This document shows, piece by piece, positions 52,117-61,766 of a stretch of DNA of 64,000 nucleotides. The stretch's first letter is position 1, and each line of letters opens with the position of its first letter. The notes beneath the pieces are model-generated. The model was not told where the DNA came from and ran no database searches. It worked only from the letters and a program-made list of their open reading frames with translations. The DNA lies in assembly GCF_030362815.1 (NCBI RefSeq), contig NZ_JAUCGR010000002.1:682001-746000 (forward strand), in the 5' to 3' direction. A program made the position numbers and the translations under genes. The stretch comes from Cellulomonas edaphi (lineage in GTDB: Bacteria > Actinomycetota > Actinomycetes > Actinomycetales > Cellulomonadaceae).

Positions 52117-52569
52117 TCATGCGGCGGGTACCGAGCCGGCCCGACCGCGCGCGAGGTTCTCCAGTCGCTGCAGACTCTCGACGTTGCGCGGCGTGAGCAG
52201 CGCCGCGAGCACCGGCTTCGGCACCAGGGTTCCCGGACCCCGCACGGCGTCCTCGACCATCCGGACCAAGCACCCGCCGCCGCGCTCCTCGACCTCGAGG
52301 GAGATGGCGGCCTCCCCCATCGGCCACCCCCTCGCCTGCAGGACGATCCCGTGCGCGGGATCCCACGCACGCACGATGGTCACGTCGTCGATGGTCGCGG
52401 GCCACACCCCGAACGAATGGGCGATCTTGCTCCCGGGCGCGGGCCAGGCGACGTCGACGCTGCGGATCCGGGAGGTCCCCACCACCCACGTCGCGTAGCT
52501 CCAGCCGTCCGCGAGCACACCGAGGACCGCCTGAGCCGGGCAGGCCATGGTCCGGACGACGGTGGTCAT
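52117..52569 (-). CDS. SRPBCC family (polyketide cyclase-like) protein
   Basis: A 150-residue START-fold protein: VVRTMACPAQAVLGVLADGWSYATWVVGTSRIRSVDVAWPAPGSKIAHSFGVWPATIDD, ending in a long C-terminal helix (PVLAALLTPRNVESLQRLENLARGRA). Ligand unknown. Its ATG overlaps the stop of the alcohol dehydrogenase gene (ATGA), so both are made from one mRNA, and a shared pathway is likely. Confidence 0.82.
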   Translation of the reverse strand: MTTVVRTMACPAQAVLGVLADGWSYATWVVGTSRIRSVDVAWPAPGSKIAHSFGVWPATIDDVTIVRAWDPAHGIVLQARGWPMGEAAISLEVEERGGGCLVRMVEDAVRGPGTLVPKPVLAALLTPRNVESLQRLENLARGRAGSVPAA

Positions 52570-53777
52570 CGCGCCGCTCCGGTGCCGGCCGCCGGGTCGA
52601 GCACCACCTTGATGCAGCCGTCCTCCTTGGCCTGGAACATCGCGTACGCGCGGGGCGCCTCCTCCAGCGGGAGTCGGTGCGTGGCGAGGTCGAGGACCCC
52701 GAGCGGGTCGTCGTCGGCCGACACCAGCGGAAGCAGGTCGTCGACCCAGCGTCGGACGTTCGCCTGCCCCATGCGCAGAGCGACCTGCTTGTCGAAGAGC
52801 TCCATCATCGGCATCGGGTCCACGGCGCCGCCGTACACGCCGGAGATCGACACCGTCCCGCCTCGACGCACCAGCGCGATCGCCGTCTCCAGGGCCGCCA
52901 GCCGGTCGACCCCCGCCTTCTCGGTGGCCCGGCGCGCCAGGGCGTCCGGCAGGAGGCCGGCCGCCTTCTGCGCTCGCGCGGCCATGGGCGACCCGTGGGC
53001 CTCCATCCCGACCGCGTCGATGGTGGCGTCGGCACCGCGACCGTCGGTCAGGTCGAGGACAGCGTCGACGACGTCGTCCACGGCGCTGATGTCGATGACG
53101 TCGATCCCGTGCCGCTGCGCCATCGCCAACCGCTCGGGGACCAGGTCGAGGCCGATGACCCGCGCGGCTCCCCGGTGCGCCGCGATGCGCGCGCTCATCT
53201 GACCGATAGGCCCCAGGCCCACGACGACGACGCTCCCGCCGCGAGGCACCTGCGCGTACTCGACTGCCTGCCACGCGGTCGGCAGCACGTCCGACAGGTA
53301 GAGGTACCGCTCGTCGGGCGACCCGTCGTCGGGCACCACGACCGGCCCGAACTGCGCCTGCGGCACTCGCAGGTACTCGGCCTGCCCGCCGGGCACCTGG
53401 CCGTAGAGCTTGGTGTAGCCGAACAGCGCGGCCCCCTTGGAGTGCTCCCGGACCTGGGTCGTCTCGCACTGGGACATCAGCCCGCGGGTGCACATCCAGC
53501 ACGTTCCGCAGGCGATCCCGAAGGGGACCACGACGCGGTCGCCCGGCCGCAGCCTGGTCGCGGCGGGGCCGACAGCCTCGACGATGCCCATGGTCTCGTG
53601 CCCCAGCACGTCGCCCTTGTCGAGGTACATCCCCAGGATGCCGTACAGGTGCAGGTCGGAGCCGCAGATGGCGGTCGAGGTGACGCGCACGATCGCGTCG
53701 GTCGGCTCCTGGATGGTCGGGTCGGGGACCGTCTCCACCCGGAGGTCCTCGCGTCCCTGCCAGGTCAGTGCGCGCAC
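52566..53777 (-). CDS. Zinc-dependent alcohol dehydrogenase
   Basis: A 403-residue medium-chain dehydrogenase. STAICGSDLHLY and GDVLGHETMGIVEAVG hold the catalytic zinc ligands (Cys, His-Glu). The structural zinc site has Cys in GIACGTCWMCTRGLMSQC. The Rossmann motif is VVVVGLGPIGQMSARIAAHRGAARVIGLDLVPERL. The length and the GMEAHG segment place it with glutathione-independent formaldehyde dehydrogenase-like and threonine dehydrogenase-like enzymes. GTG at 53777 has GGAGG 8 nt upstream. The substrate is not determined. Confidence 0.92.
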   Translation of the reverse strand: MRALTWQGREDLRVETVPDPTIQEPTDAIVRVTSTAICGSDLHLYGILGMYLDKGDVLGHETMGIVEAVGPAATRLRPGDRVVVPFGIACGTCWMCTRGLMSQCETTQVREHSKGAALFGYTKLYGQVPGGQAEYLRVPQAQFGPVVVPDDGSPDERYLYLSDVLPTAWQAVEYAQVPRGGSVVVVGLGPIGQMSARIAAHRGAARVIGLDLVPERLAMAQRHGIDVIDISAVDDVVDAVLDLTDGRGADATIDAVGMEAHGSPMAARAQKAAGLLPDALARRATEKAGVDRLAALETAIALVRRGGTVSISGVYGGAVDPMPMMELFDKQVALRMGQANVRRWVDDLLPLVSADDDPLGVLDLATHRLPLEEAPRAYAMFQAKEDGCIKVVLDPAAGTGAAR

Positions 53778-53956
53778 CAGTCGTCCCTCCGCTCGAGCGT
53801 CGGGCGGCCGGTCTGCACCCATGACGATCGTGCGCCAACCTCGGATCGCGCGCGACCGGGGCGAGCGCCTCCACCGCTGGTGGATGACCCCCGCCGGGGC
53901 TAGCGTGTGCGGCCACGGTCCAGGATCGGCCCTCGCGCACGTGTCACGAGGTGCCC

Positions 53957-54931
53957 ATGCGGACGCACGACGACCACGAGCCGCCGCTCGAGTACGTCCT
54001 CCCCCTGCGCTGGAGCGACGACGCCGAGGCCGACGAGCTCACGCACTACCTCGCTCAGCTGGCCGAGCAGGTCCCGGTCACGGTGGTGGACGGCTCGCCG
54101 CCCGACCTCTTCACTGCGCACGCGGCACGCTGGCGCAGCATGGTCCGCCACGTGCCGCCGGACTCCTGGCCGGGCGGCAACGGCAAGGTCGCGGGAGTGA
54201 TGACCGGCGTCCGCCTCGCGCGCTCCGAGGCGGTGGTGATCGCGGACGACGACGTGCGATGGGATGCCGAGCAGCTGAGCAGGGCCGTCGCACTCCTCGC
54301 GGACGCCGACGTGGTCCGCCCGCAGAACGTGTTCTCGCCGCTCCCCTGGCACGCCCGCTGGGACAGCGCCCGGACGCTGGTCAATCGCGGGGTGCACTCG
54401 GACTTCCCCGGGACCCTCGTCGTGCGCCGGTCCGCGCTGCTCCGGGCCGGCGGCTACCGCGGCGACGTGATCTTCGAGAACCTGGAGCTGGTCCGCACGC
54501 TGCGGGTTGCGGGCGGGCGCGAGGTCCGCGCCGATGACCTCGCCGTGGTCCGCCGGCCACCGACCGCAGGCCGGTTCTGGCAGCAGCGCGTCCGGCAGGC
54601 GTACGACAGCTTCGCCCAACCAGCTCGCCTGGTCGCCGAGGCGAGCGTCGTGCCGCTCGTCGTCCTGTCGGCCTTCCGCCGCCGCCCCGCGGTGCCCGTC
54701 GCCCTCGCGCTGACCGTGACCGCGCTGGCCGCCCGGGGACGGGCGCGGCCCGGGGCGGACGTCATCCCCGTGTGGACCGTCGCGCTCGCGCCGCTGTGGC
54801 TGGCCGAGCGGGCGGTCTGCTGCTGGGGTGCGGTCGCGATGCGCGCGACGGGCGGTGTGCGCTATCGCGGGCGACGGATCCGCGGCGCGGCCTCGTCCGA
54901 GCGCGCCCTGCGCCGTCGCGCGACGCTGTGA
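53957..54931 (+). CDS. Family 2 glycosyltransferase
   Basis: About 324 residues with a GT-A nucleotide-sugar fold: YVLPLRWSDDAEADELTHYLAQLAEQVPVTVVDGSPP, GKVAGVMTGVRLARSEAVVIADDDVRW (DDD metal motif), PQNVFSPLPWHARWDSARTLVNR, FPGTLVVRRSALLRAGGY, then QQRVRQAYDSFAQPARL (Q-x-x-R-like) and C-terminal helices that suggest membrane association. The product may be a glycolipid or cell-surface glycan. ATG at 53957 sits behind GAGGTG; a GTG at 53951 is the alternative. TAGCGT at 53901-53906 is a candidate -10. Confidence 0.83.
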   Translation: MRTHDDHEPPLEYVLPLRWSDDAEADELTHYLAQLAEQVPVTVVDGSPPDLFTAHAARWRSMVRHVPPDSWPGGNGKVAGVMTGVRLARSEAVVIADDDVRWDAEQLSRAVALLADADVVRPQNVFSPLPWHARWDSARTLVNRGVHSDFPGTLVVRRSALLRAGGYRGDVIFENLELVRTLRVAGGREVRADDLAVVRRPPTAGRFWQQRVRQAYDSFAQPARLVAEASVVPLVVLSAFRRRPAVPVALALTVTALAARGRARPGADVIPVWTVALAPLWLAERAVCCWGAVAMRATGGVRYRGRRIRGAASSERALRRRATL

Positions 54932-55041
54932 ACGTGGGGTGACGAGCCTGACGAGCACGACGAGCGGAAGCGCGGCACGCGCGCCGGGTGGGTCGGGTCG
55001 AGCGACGGCCCCGGGACCAGCTGGACGCTGACTGCCCGGAG

Positions 55042-55170
55042 GTGCACGGTGGTCCACGCCTCCCTTCGGCGAGCGTGACCTGCTCGGCACGGTCGCGCGC
55101 GTCCACCGACGTCCCCAACGTCGTCGAGAAGGTCGCGGGCGCCGTCCAGGACAAGCTGAACAGGGAGTGA
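55042..55170 (+). CDS. Possible small protein, unrecognised
   Basis: An open frame of about 42 codons ends DVPNVVEKVAGAVQDKLNRE, an amphipathic helix with a codon pattern unlike a random frame. A strong hairpin follows the stop by 10 nt, which argues for a real gene end. The start is unclear: GTG at 55042 overlaps a GGAGG motif, and GTG at 55075 is also in frame. It may be the tail of a decayed gene. No family recognised. Confidence 0.25.
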   Translation: MHGGPRLPSASVTCSARSRASTDVPNVVEKVAGAVQDKLNRE

Positions 55171-55180
55171 GTCGGTCGCA

Positions 55181-55207
55181 GGACCGGGGCGACGGCGGCC
55201 CCGGTCC
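55181..55207 (+). terminator. Hairpin after the small ORF
   Basis: GGACCGGGGC and GCCCCGGTCC are perfect complements separated by 7 nt. Confidence 0.65.
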
Positions 55208-55364
55208 CGCGTCGCCTCGCTCAGCACACCCCGTGGCGCTGGGACCTTCATGGGACGTCCTCGGCCGACGGTCCGGCACCCCACGTTCTCGGCGGCGGGA
55301 CCGGTTTCCAGGCTGGCACACCCCACCCCGGCCGCAAGTTCGCGCGGGGCGATCTCTGCAACGG

Positions 55365-55392
55365 TTGCGCGCCTGCCCCCGCGGGCTAGCGT
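55365..55392 (+). promoter_or_regulatory. Promoter candidate of the DUF4142 gene
   Basis: TTGCGC (55365-55370), 16 bp, then TAGCGT (55387-55392). The sequence GCGGG(C/T)TAGCGT around the -10 recurs before the PAS-ANTAR-STAS gene (TAGCGT at 56170-56175), and GGGGCTAGCGT lies before the glycosyltransferase (53901-53906). A common sigma factor is possible. Confidence 0.4.
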
Positions 55393-55457
55393 CGAGTCAG
55401 GTCGAGCGCGCGGCCGCCCGCGTCGGCCCCCGGGGCCGCCGAAGCCCGGGAGGCTCG

Positions 55458-56129
55458 ATGCGACGACTGCTCCGACCCCTCATGCTCGCCACGACCGCGG
55501 TCGTGGGGCTGCTCGCCGTGACCGCTGCGGCACCCGCCCAGCCGAGCGCCGAGGACAGCGCCTGGCTCGTCGAGGCGCACCAGCGCAACCTGGCGGAGAT
55601 CGCCAGCGGCGCGGCCGCCGTGGAGCTGGCCAGCGCACCGGCCGTGCGCGAGCTGGGCCGCATGGTCGAGGCGGACCACCGCACGCTCGACACCGACCTG
55701 CAGTCCGTCGCGACCGAGCTCGCGGTGGTGCTGCCCAGCGAGCCGCGAGAGGACCAGCGCACCTCGCTCGCGGCACTGCGCGCGATCCGCACCGAGGAGT
55801 TCGACCGGGCCTGGGTCGCGTCGCAGATCACCGCGCACCGCGCGGCGTTGGAAGCCGCCTCCGCACGGGCCGCGAGCGGAGGGGACCCCGCCGTCGTCGC
55901 GCTCGCGGACGCTGCGGCGCCCGTGGTGCAGCACCATCTGCGTGCGCTCGAGGCCGCCGCGGACGCCCCGGACTTCCAGGAGGGTGGCGAGACGCCGGAC
56001 AACGGCGCATCGACGTGGCCGACCGCAGCGGTGATCGCCGTCGTGATCGTCGTGGTCGGCGTGGTGGCCTACGTCGTGGCGCGCAGGACCGGGCGACTGC
56101 GTCCTCGCGGGCGGGACGGGCGAGCCTGA
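55458..56129 (+). CDS. DUF4142 secreted protein with C-terminal membrane anchor
   Basis: A 223-residue protein. Signal peptide at 1-28 (LMLATTAVVGLLAVTAAAPA). The DUF4142 helical bundle follows (EDSAWLVEAHQRNLAEIASGAAAVELASAPAVRELGRMVEADHRTLDTDLQSVATEL; FDRAWVASQITAHRAALEAAS), a ferritin-like fold with His/Glu positions that resemble metal sites. A C-terminal transmembrane helix (AAVIAVVIVVVGVVAYVV) and an Arg-rich tail hold it at the cell surface, unlike many purely secreted members. ATG at 55458 behind GGGAGG. Role unknown; the family is often stress-linked. Confidence 0.85.
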   Translation: MRRLLRPLMLATTAVVGLLAVTAAAPAQPSAEDSAWLVEAHQRNLAEIASGAAAVELASAPAVRELGRMVEADHRTLDTDLQSVATELAVVLPSEPREDQRTSLAALRAIRTEEFDRAWVASQITAHRAALEAASARAASGGDPAVVALADAAAPVVQHHLRALEAAADAPDFQEGGETPDNGASTWPTAAVIAVVIVVVGVVAYVVARRTGRLRPRGRDGRA

Positions 56130-56252
56130 TCACCGCGCTTCTCGGCCTGCGAACCGCGGCTGCGCGGGTTAGCGTTCCTCGGTAGCAGATCCCTCGCGCA
56201 GATCTGCAGGGTTCGGAAGCAGCCCACTTGATGACACAGCGCGGAGGTCATC

Positions 56253-57212
56253 ATGCATACGCCCACCGAGCCCCAGGTCGGCCGCTTCCGCTACAACCAG
56301 CCGGACGGCCGCTGGTGGTGGTCCGACGAGATGTTCCAGATCCACGGCATGGAGCCGGGTGCCGTGCTCCCCACGCTGGACGTCCTCGAACGGCACGTCC
56401 ACCCCGACGACCGGGACAGGGTACGAACCGCCCTCGATTCGCCCGCCCAGCCAGGCGAGCCCGCCGCTGTCCAGTATCGGCTGCTGCAGCTGACCGGCGA
56501 CGAGCACGTCGTCACGATGACGGCAGGGCCGTCCCTCGGCGACGAGCAGATCGAGGGCGTCGTGGTCGACGTCACGCGCGCGATGCAGGACGTGATCGCC
56601 AGTCGCGTGAACGCCGAGCTGAACCAGGCGCTGTCCTCGCACGCCACCATCGACCAGGCCAAGGGCATCTTCATGCTCGGGTACGGCATCGACGAGGCTG
56701 CGGCGTTCGAGCTGCTGCGCTGGAGCTCGCAGCAGCGCAACGTGCGGCTGCTGACGCTCGCCGAGCGCGTGATCTCCGCCGTCGGGGCGTCGGGGGGCCT
56801 GGGCCCCGAGATGCGGCAGCGTTTGGACGACTACTTCTTCTCGAGCATCTTCGCCGACCGGCCGCTGTCGGCCGCACCGGGATCGCAGCTCGCGACGCGC
56901 TTCTCCACGAGCGGCGACGCACCGACGCTGAGCGTCGCGGGCCCGGTCGACCTGGCCACCGCCGGAGAGTTCGCCGCCGCCCTCACCGAGCTCGCTCGCC
57001 GTGCCCCGGACGCCGGGACGGTGGTCGTCGACCTGCGCGGCGCCGACCACGTCGGCTCTGCCGGGGTGTCCGCGCTCAGCGCGGCCCAGCGGCGGTGCCG
57101 TGCCAACGGTGTCAGGATGCGGGTAGTGCTAGGAGCGGAGTCCCGTCTCGCCGTCGCCGGACACGGGCTCGACGTTCTGGAGGACGAGCCCAGCGCGGTC
57201 AGATCGCGGTGA
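56253..57212 (+). CDS. PAS-ANTAR-STAS signalling protein
   Basis: A 319-residue, three-domain regulator. PAS fold at about 10-110 (WWWSDEMFQIHGMEPG, HPDDRDRV). ANTAR RNA-binding helices at about 115-175 (NQALSSHATIDQAKGIFMLGYGIDEAAAFELLRWSSQQRNVRLLTLAERV, with the Ala/Lys/Gly AKG motif). STAS at about 222-318 (VAGPVDLATAGEFAAAL, VVVDLRGADHVGSAGVSAL), where Ser269 is in the phosphorylation position of RsbV-type anti-anti-sigma proteins. ANTAR domains bind paired hairpins and prevent termination. Here RNA binding could be gated by the STAS phosphorylation state and a PAS ligand (inference). ATG at 56253 has GGAGG upstream. It lies 17 bp before the PP2C-HATPase-STAS gene. Confidence 0.88.
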   Translation: MHTPTEPQVGRFRYNQPDGRWWWSDEMFQIHGMEPGAVLPTLDVLERHVHPDDRDRVRTALDSPAQPGEPAAVQYRLLQLTGDEHVVTMTAGPSLGDEQIEGVVVDVTRAMQDVIASRVNAELNQALSSHATIDQAKGIFMLGYGIDEAAAFELLRWSSQQRNVRLLTLAERVISAVGASGGLGPEMRQRLDDYFFSSIFADRPLSAAPGSQLATRFSTSGDAPTLSVAGPVDLATAGEFAAALTELARRAPDAGTVVVDLRGADHVGSAGVSALSAAQRRCRANGVRMRVVLGAESRLAVAGHGLDVLEDEPSAVRSR

Positions 57213-57229
57213 CGACCTAGGAGCCCGCG

Positions 57230-59098
57230 ATGAGCGACGGCGAAGCAACGGAGATGACGCTCCGCGCCGCGTCCGCCGCTGACGGTGCATGGGTCGTGCT
57301 GCGAGGTGGGGACCTGCGCCTCGTGCACGCGAGCGCGCAGGCCCGTGCCCTGTTCGGGCCGGACCTCCAGCTCGACGCCCCGCTCCCGGAGCAGCGCCGC
57401 GGGCTCGGTGCGGCCCACGGGTGGTTGGCCGCGGCATTCGCCGGTTCTCACGAGCAACCCGACCCGCCGGTCGTGCCCGTGGGAGACGGCGCGAACGGTC
57501 GCTGGTTCCAGATCGAAGCCAGTCCCCAGCGCGACGACGCGGGCCAGGTGCACGGGCTCCTGGTGCGTGCCACCGACGTGACCGCGCTGGTCGGTGAAGC
57601 GCGCTCCGCCCGGCGCCAGGCGGAGGCCGCGGACGAGCGGGCCAGGCGGGCGACCGACACCGTCGAGAGCCTCAGCACGACGTTGCTCCCGGCGACCCTG
57701 CCACTGCTCGCGCGCGTCGACGTCGCCGCGCACTCGCTCGTGCTCGACCCCTCCGGCATCGCGGGTGGCGACTGGTACGACGCCGAGGTGCTCCCCGGAG
57801 GGCTGCTCGCGCTCACCGTCGGGGACGCCGTGGGCCACGGGATCGCTGCGGCGGCGGCGATGGCGCGGCTCCGGACGGTCGCGGCGGCAGCGCTGTCGAG
57901 CGGCGCGAGCCTGCTGTCCACGCTCAGCACGGTGGATTCCTACGCGAGGCGAGAGGCGTCCGCGTTCGCGGCGACCGCGTGCGTCGCGATCCTCGACCCG
58001 GCGACCGGCGATCTCAGGTACGTGACGCGCGGCCACCCGTCACCGGTGGTCGTCGGTGCCGACGGCGTCCGCCAGCTGGCGTCCACGTCCGGAGGCCCGC
58101 TGGGCACCGGAACGCCGGGCAGCGAGGGTCGCGACCGCGTGCAGGACGGCGAGCTGCTCCTGATGTTCACGGACGGGTTGGTGCAGGCGGGCTCCCGGGC
58201 GCTGGGGCCCGGTGTCGCCGCGCTCGAGCGGGCGGCGCTGGACGCCGTGCGCGAGGCGTTTGGGTCCGGGGACCTCGCCGAGGTCGGCGGCACGATCGTC
58301 GCGAGGATGGGCGAGGGCGGATTCGCGGACGACGTCACGCTCCTGGCCGTGCTGCGACGTCCCGCTCCCGCTCCCCTGGCCGTGTCCTTCCCGGCGCGGG
58401 CGGGCACGCTCGCGCAGGCGCGGGCCGCGGTGGACGCGTGGTGCCGCCGCCTCGGCCAGGACGACGACGGCCGACGCCGCGTGGTGCTGGGGGTGAGCGA
58501 GGCCGTCGCCAACTCCGTCGAGCACGGGTACCGCGCTCGCGAGGACGGCCACGTGGAGGTGACCGGGAGGGTGCGCGACGACGGCGCCGTCGAGATCTGC
58601 GTGGCGGACACCGGCGCCTGGCGCGAGCCCACGGCGGAGCCGGGCGGTCGAGGGCGCGGCTTCGCCATGATGGCGTCGGTGGGTCTGGAGGTCGACGTGC
58701 AGGCCACCGGTGAGGGTACGCGCGTCACGATCGCGCACCCGCTCCGTCGCGCCGTCGTGGCGTCCGCCGAGGTGCCGCCGCCCGGCACGCGCACCGGCGA
58801 CGGCGTGGAGGTGACCTCCGACCCGCAGTCCGCCCACGTGGTGCGAGCCGACGGACCGATCGCCGACAGTGCGGCGGCCGCGCAGGTGGAGGCCGAGGTG
58901 CTCAGGATGTCGCGGAACGGCTGGGTACCGGTGACGATCGACCTGTCCGCGGTCACCCACCTGGGCAGCGCGGGCGTCCGGGTGCTCGAGATGCTGGTCC
59001 GCACGGTGGCCGGCCTCCGGGTGGTCGCGCCGTCCGGATCACCGGCCGACCAGACGCTCGTGGTCGCCGGGATGGCGCACGATCACGCGGTGGACTGA
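57230..59098 (+). CDS. PAS-PP2C(SpoIIE)-HATPase-STAS fusion (RsbU-RsbW-RsbV in one chain)
   Basis: A 622-residue protein. PAS-like domain at about 15-120, coiled coil at 122-150, PP2C/SpoIIE phosphatase at 155-375 (GGDWYD at 179-184, VGDAVGHG, FTDGL, FADDVTLL, the metal-site residues). An RsbW-like HATPase at 385-505 carries the N-box SEAVANSVEHGYR, G1 VADTGAW and G2 GRGRGFAMM. The STAS domain at 525-620 has THLGSAGVRV with Ser580 at the phosphorylation site. In partner switching a kinase inactivates a STAS protein and a phosphatase reactivates it; all three activities are combined here. ATG at 57230 with AGGAG upstream. It is cotranscribed with the PAS-ANTAR-STAS gene, whose STAS domain is a likely target. 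Confidence 0.92.
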   Translation: MSDGEATEMTLRAASAADGAWVVLRGGDLRLVHASAQARALFGPDLQLDAPLPEQRRGLGAAHGWLAAAFAGSHEQPDPPVVPVGDGANGRWFQIEASPQRDDAGQVHGLLVRATDVTALVGEARSARRQAEAADERARRATDTVESLSTTLLPATLPLLARVDVAAHSLVLDPSGIAGGDWYDAEVLPGGLLALTVGDAVGHGIAAAAAMARLRTVAAAALSSGASLLSTLSTVDSYARREASAFAATACVAILDPATGDLRYVTRGHPSPVVVGADGVRQLASTSGGPLGTGTPGSEGRDRVQDGELLLMFTDGLVQAGSRALGPGVAALERAALDAVREAFGSGDLAEVGGTIVARMGEGGFADDVTLLAVLRRPAPAPLAVSFPARAGTLAQARAAVDAWCRRLGQDDDGRRRVVLGVSEAVANSVEHGYRAREDGHVEVTGRVRDDGAVEICVADTGAWREPTAEPGGRGRGFAMMASVGLEVDVQATGEGTRVTIAHPLRRAVVASAEVPPPGTRTGDGVEVTSDPQSAHVVRADGPIADSAAAAQVEAEVLRMSRNGWVPVTIDLSAVTHLGSAGVRVLEMLVRTVAGLRVVAPSGSPADQTLVVAGMAHDHAVD

Positions 59099-59235
59099 GG
59101 GCGCGACGGGGAGAAGCGGTTCGAGTCGCGGCTCTCGGAGAAGTGCTTCACAGTGGTCCTCGGAGCCGACCCGCTCCGAGCAGCGCACCGTGTGGAGCCG
59201 ACGCACGAGGACCACCGGTGAGAGGCCTGCCACTC

Positions 59236-60427
59236 ATGCGTGTCCTGGGCATCAACGCGATCTACCACGACCCTTCCGCGGCCCTGGTCGTCGACGGCCA
59301 CGTCGTCGCCGCGGCCGAGGAGGAACGCTTCAGCCGGCGCAAGCACGGCAAGCGGCCGGTCCCCTTCTCCGCCTGGGAGCTGCCCGAGCAGGCGATGCGC
59401 TGGTGCCTCGACCACGCGGGCCTGAGCCCGCGCGACGTCGACGCGGTGGCCTACGGGTGGGACCCGGCGCTGGCCAAGAACGCCGAGGACCTGGGCCTCG
59501 ACGACCCGTGGGACCACCTGCGGACCACGTACGCGGAGCAGGTGCCGGGCTTCCTCGCGACGGCCCTGCCCGGCATCGACCCGTCCGTCGTGCGCTACGT
59601 CCCCCACCACGTCGCGCACGCCGCGTCGGCCGCGCTCGCGTCGCCCTTCGACGAGAGCAGCGTCCTGGTCCTGGACGGGCGCGGCGAGCGCGCCTCCCAC
59701 CTGGCCGGCCACTACTCCGGGGGCCGGCTCGACGTGCTCTCCACCCAGGAACTCCCCCACTCCCTGGGTCTGCTGTACGAGTCGCTGACCGCCCACCTGG
59801 GCTTCCTGCGGTCGAGCGACGAGTACAAGGTGATGGCGCTCGCGTCCTACGGCCGCCCGCGCTTCCTCGACGACCTGCGCGACCTGGTGTACGCGACCGA
59901 CGACGGCGGGTTCGTCGCGGAGGTGCCCGACTGGGACCGCTGGGTCCCGGCTCGCGTAGACGACGGGACGTGGGGCGGGGAGCACGCCGACCTCGCGTGC
60001 TCCGTCCAAGCGCGGCTCGAGGAGGTCCTGGTGGACCTCGCGCGGTGGCTCCACGAGCGGACGGGCGACCGCGCCCTGACGATGGCCGGTGGCATCGCCC
60101 TGAACTGCGTCGCCAACTCGCGCATCTGGCGGGACAGCGGCTTCGAGACCATGTGGGTGCCGCCCGTCGCGCATCTCGCGACCGCGCTGGGCACACGCTC
60201 GGTCCCCCTCTTCGGCCCGGTCTCCCCAGCGCAGTGGGGGCCTGCCGTGGACCCCGAGCGCCACCACGTGCTCTGGAACGGCTCCCGCGCCGTCGGAGAC
60301 CCGCACGGTGACGAGCTCGACCCCGCGCTGGCCTCGATCAGCGTCGACCAGGTGTGGTCGGCCGTGGCGGCGGCGCTGACCGCCGACGAGCCGGGCGAGG
60401 AGCCGGCCGGCGAGGAGCCGGCCGGTG

Positions 60428-60444
<17 letters not shown>
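59236..60444 (+). CDS. Carbamoyltransferase, C-terminally truncated
   Basis: A 402-residue protein of the NodU/CmcH O-carbamoyltransferase family. MRVLGINAIYHDPSAALVVDGHVVAAAEEERFSRRKHGKRPVPFSAWELP is the family N-terminus. YVPHHVAHAASAALASPFDESSVLVLDGRGE, SLGLLYESLTAHLGFLRSSDEYKVMALASYG and MAGGIALNCVANSRI follow. Full-length members are about 570 residues, with a Carbam_trans_C domain for carbamoyl adenylate transfer. Here the family GDAG-type segment is altered to VAHLATALGTRSV, the C-terminal domain is absent, and the end is an EEPAGEEPAG repeat. The stop overlaps the convergent epimerase gene by 17 bp. It may be inactive. ATG at 59236 is preferred over an in-frame ATG 93 bp upstream. Confidence 0.85.
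60391..60424. repeat. 15-bp tandem repeat at the end of the carbamoyltransferase gene
   Basis: GAGGAGCCGGCCGGY occurs twice in tandem and encodes EEPAG twice, next to the point where the family's C-terminal domain is missing. Confidence 0.55.
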
Positions 60445-61414
<970 letters not shown>

Positions 61415-61766
61415 GGCACGTCCTTCGGGCGACACCCGGACCGCGCGTGCTCGACGGCTCTCGCCAGCCTCACACCTTCGGGGCCGCGCGCAACCGGAAC
61501 GGGCCCTCGCTCCTCTCCTCGCGGTGGGCCGCCGCTCAGGTGGCAGCCCCCGCGGGAGCGATCTACCGTGCCAGAAGAGGGCCTCACGAGGCCCGCGCCG
61601 GCAACGAAGGTCGGCGAGGAGGCCGGGACGAGTCCCGCGGCCCGGAGGCGTCGAGATGAGGCGCACGAAGCACCGCCCGTGCGGAACATGCGGGCCCATG
61701 CGGCCAGGAGGCCGACCCAGCACCCGTGACCACCGATGTGTGTCACGTGGGGAACAGGGGCATCAG
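61415..61766. other. 352-bp intergenic region between divergent genes
   Basis: It holds the promoters of the epimerase (minus) and of the 61.8-63.6 kb operon (plus). The only -10-like hexamer I can point to on the plus strand is TACCGT at 61564-61569, with a poor -35, about 200 nt before the start codon. No gene or strong hairpin is recognised. Confidence 0.35.

Larger units (their letters stand above)
54932..55457. other. 526-bp spacer with one doubtful small ORF, a terminator and a promoter
   Basis: The only candidates are the small frame ending at 55170, the hairpin at 55181-55207 and the promoter-like pair at 55365-55392. Nothing else was recognised. Confidence 0.45.

Noticed and set aside
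52117-53940. 607-residue reading that merges the SRPBCC frame with the dehydrogenase region
   Set aside because: The upstream part is a shadow of the alcohol dehydrogenase; the ATG at 52569 overlaps the dehydrogenase stop and opens the real domain.
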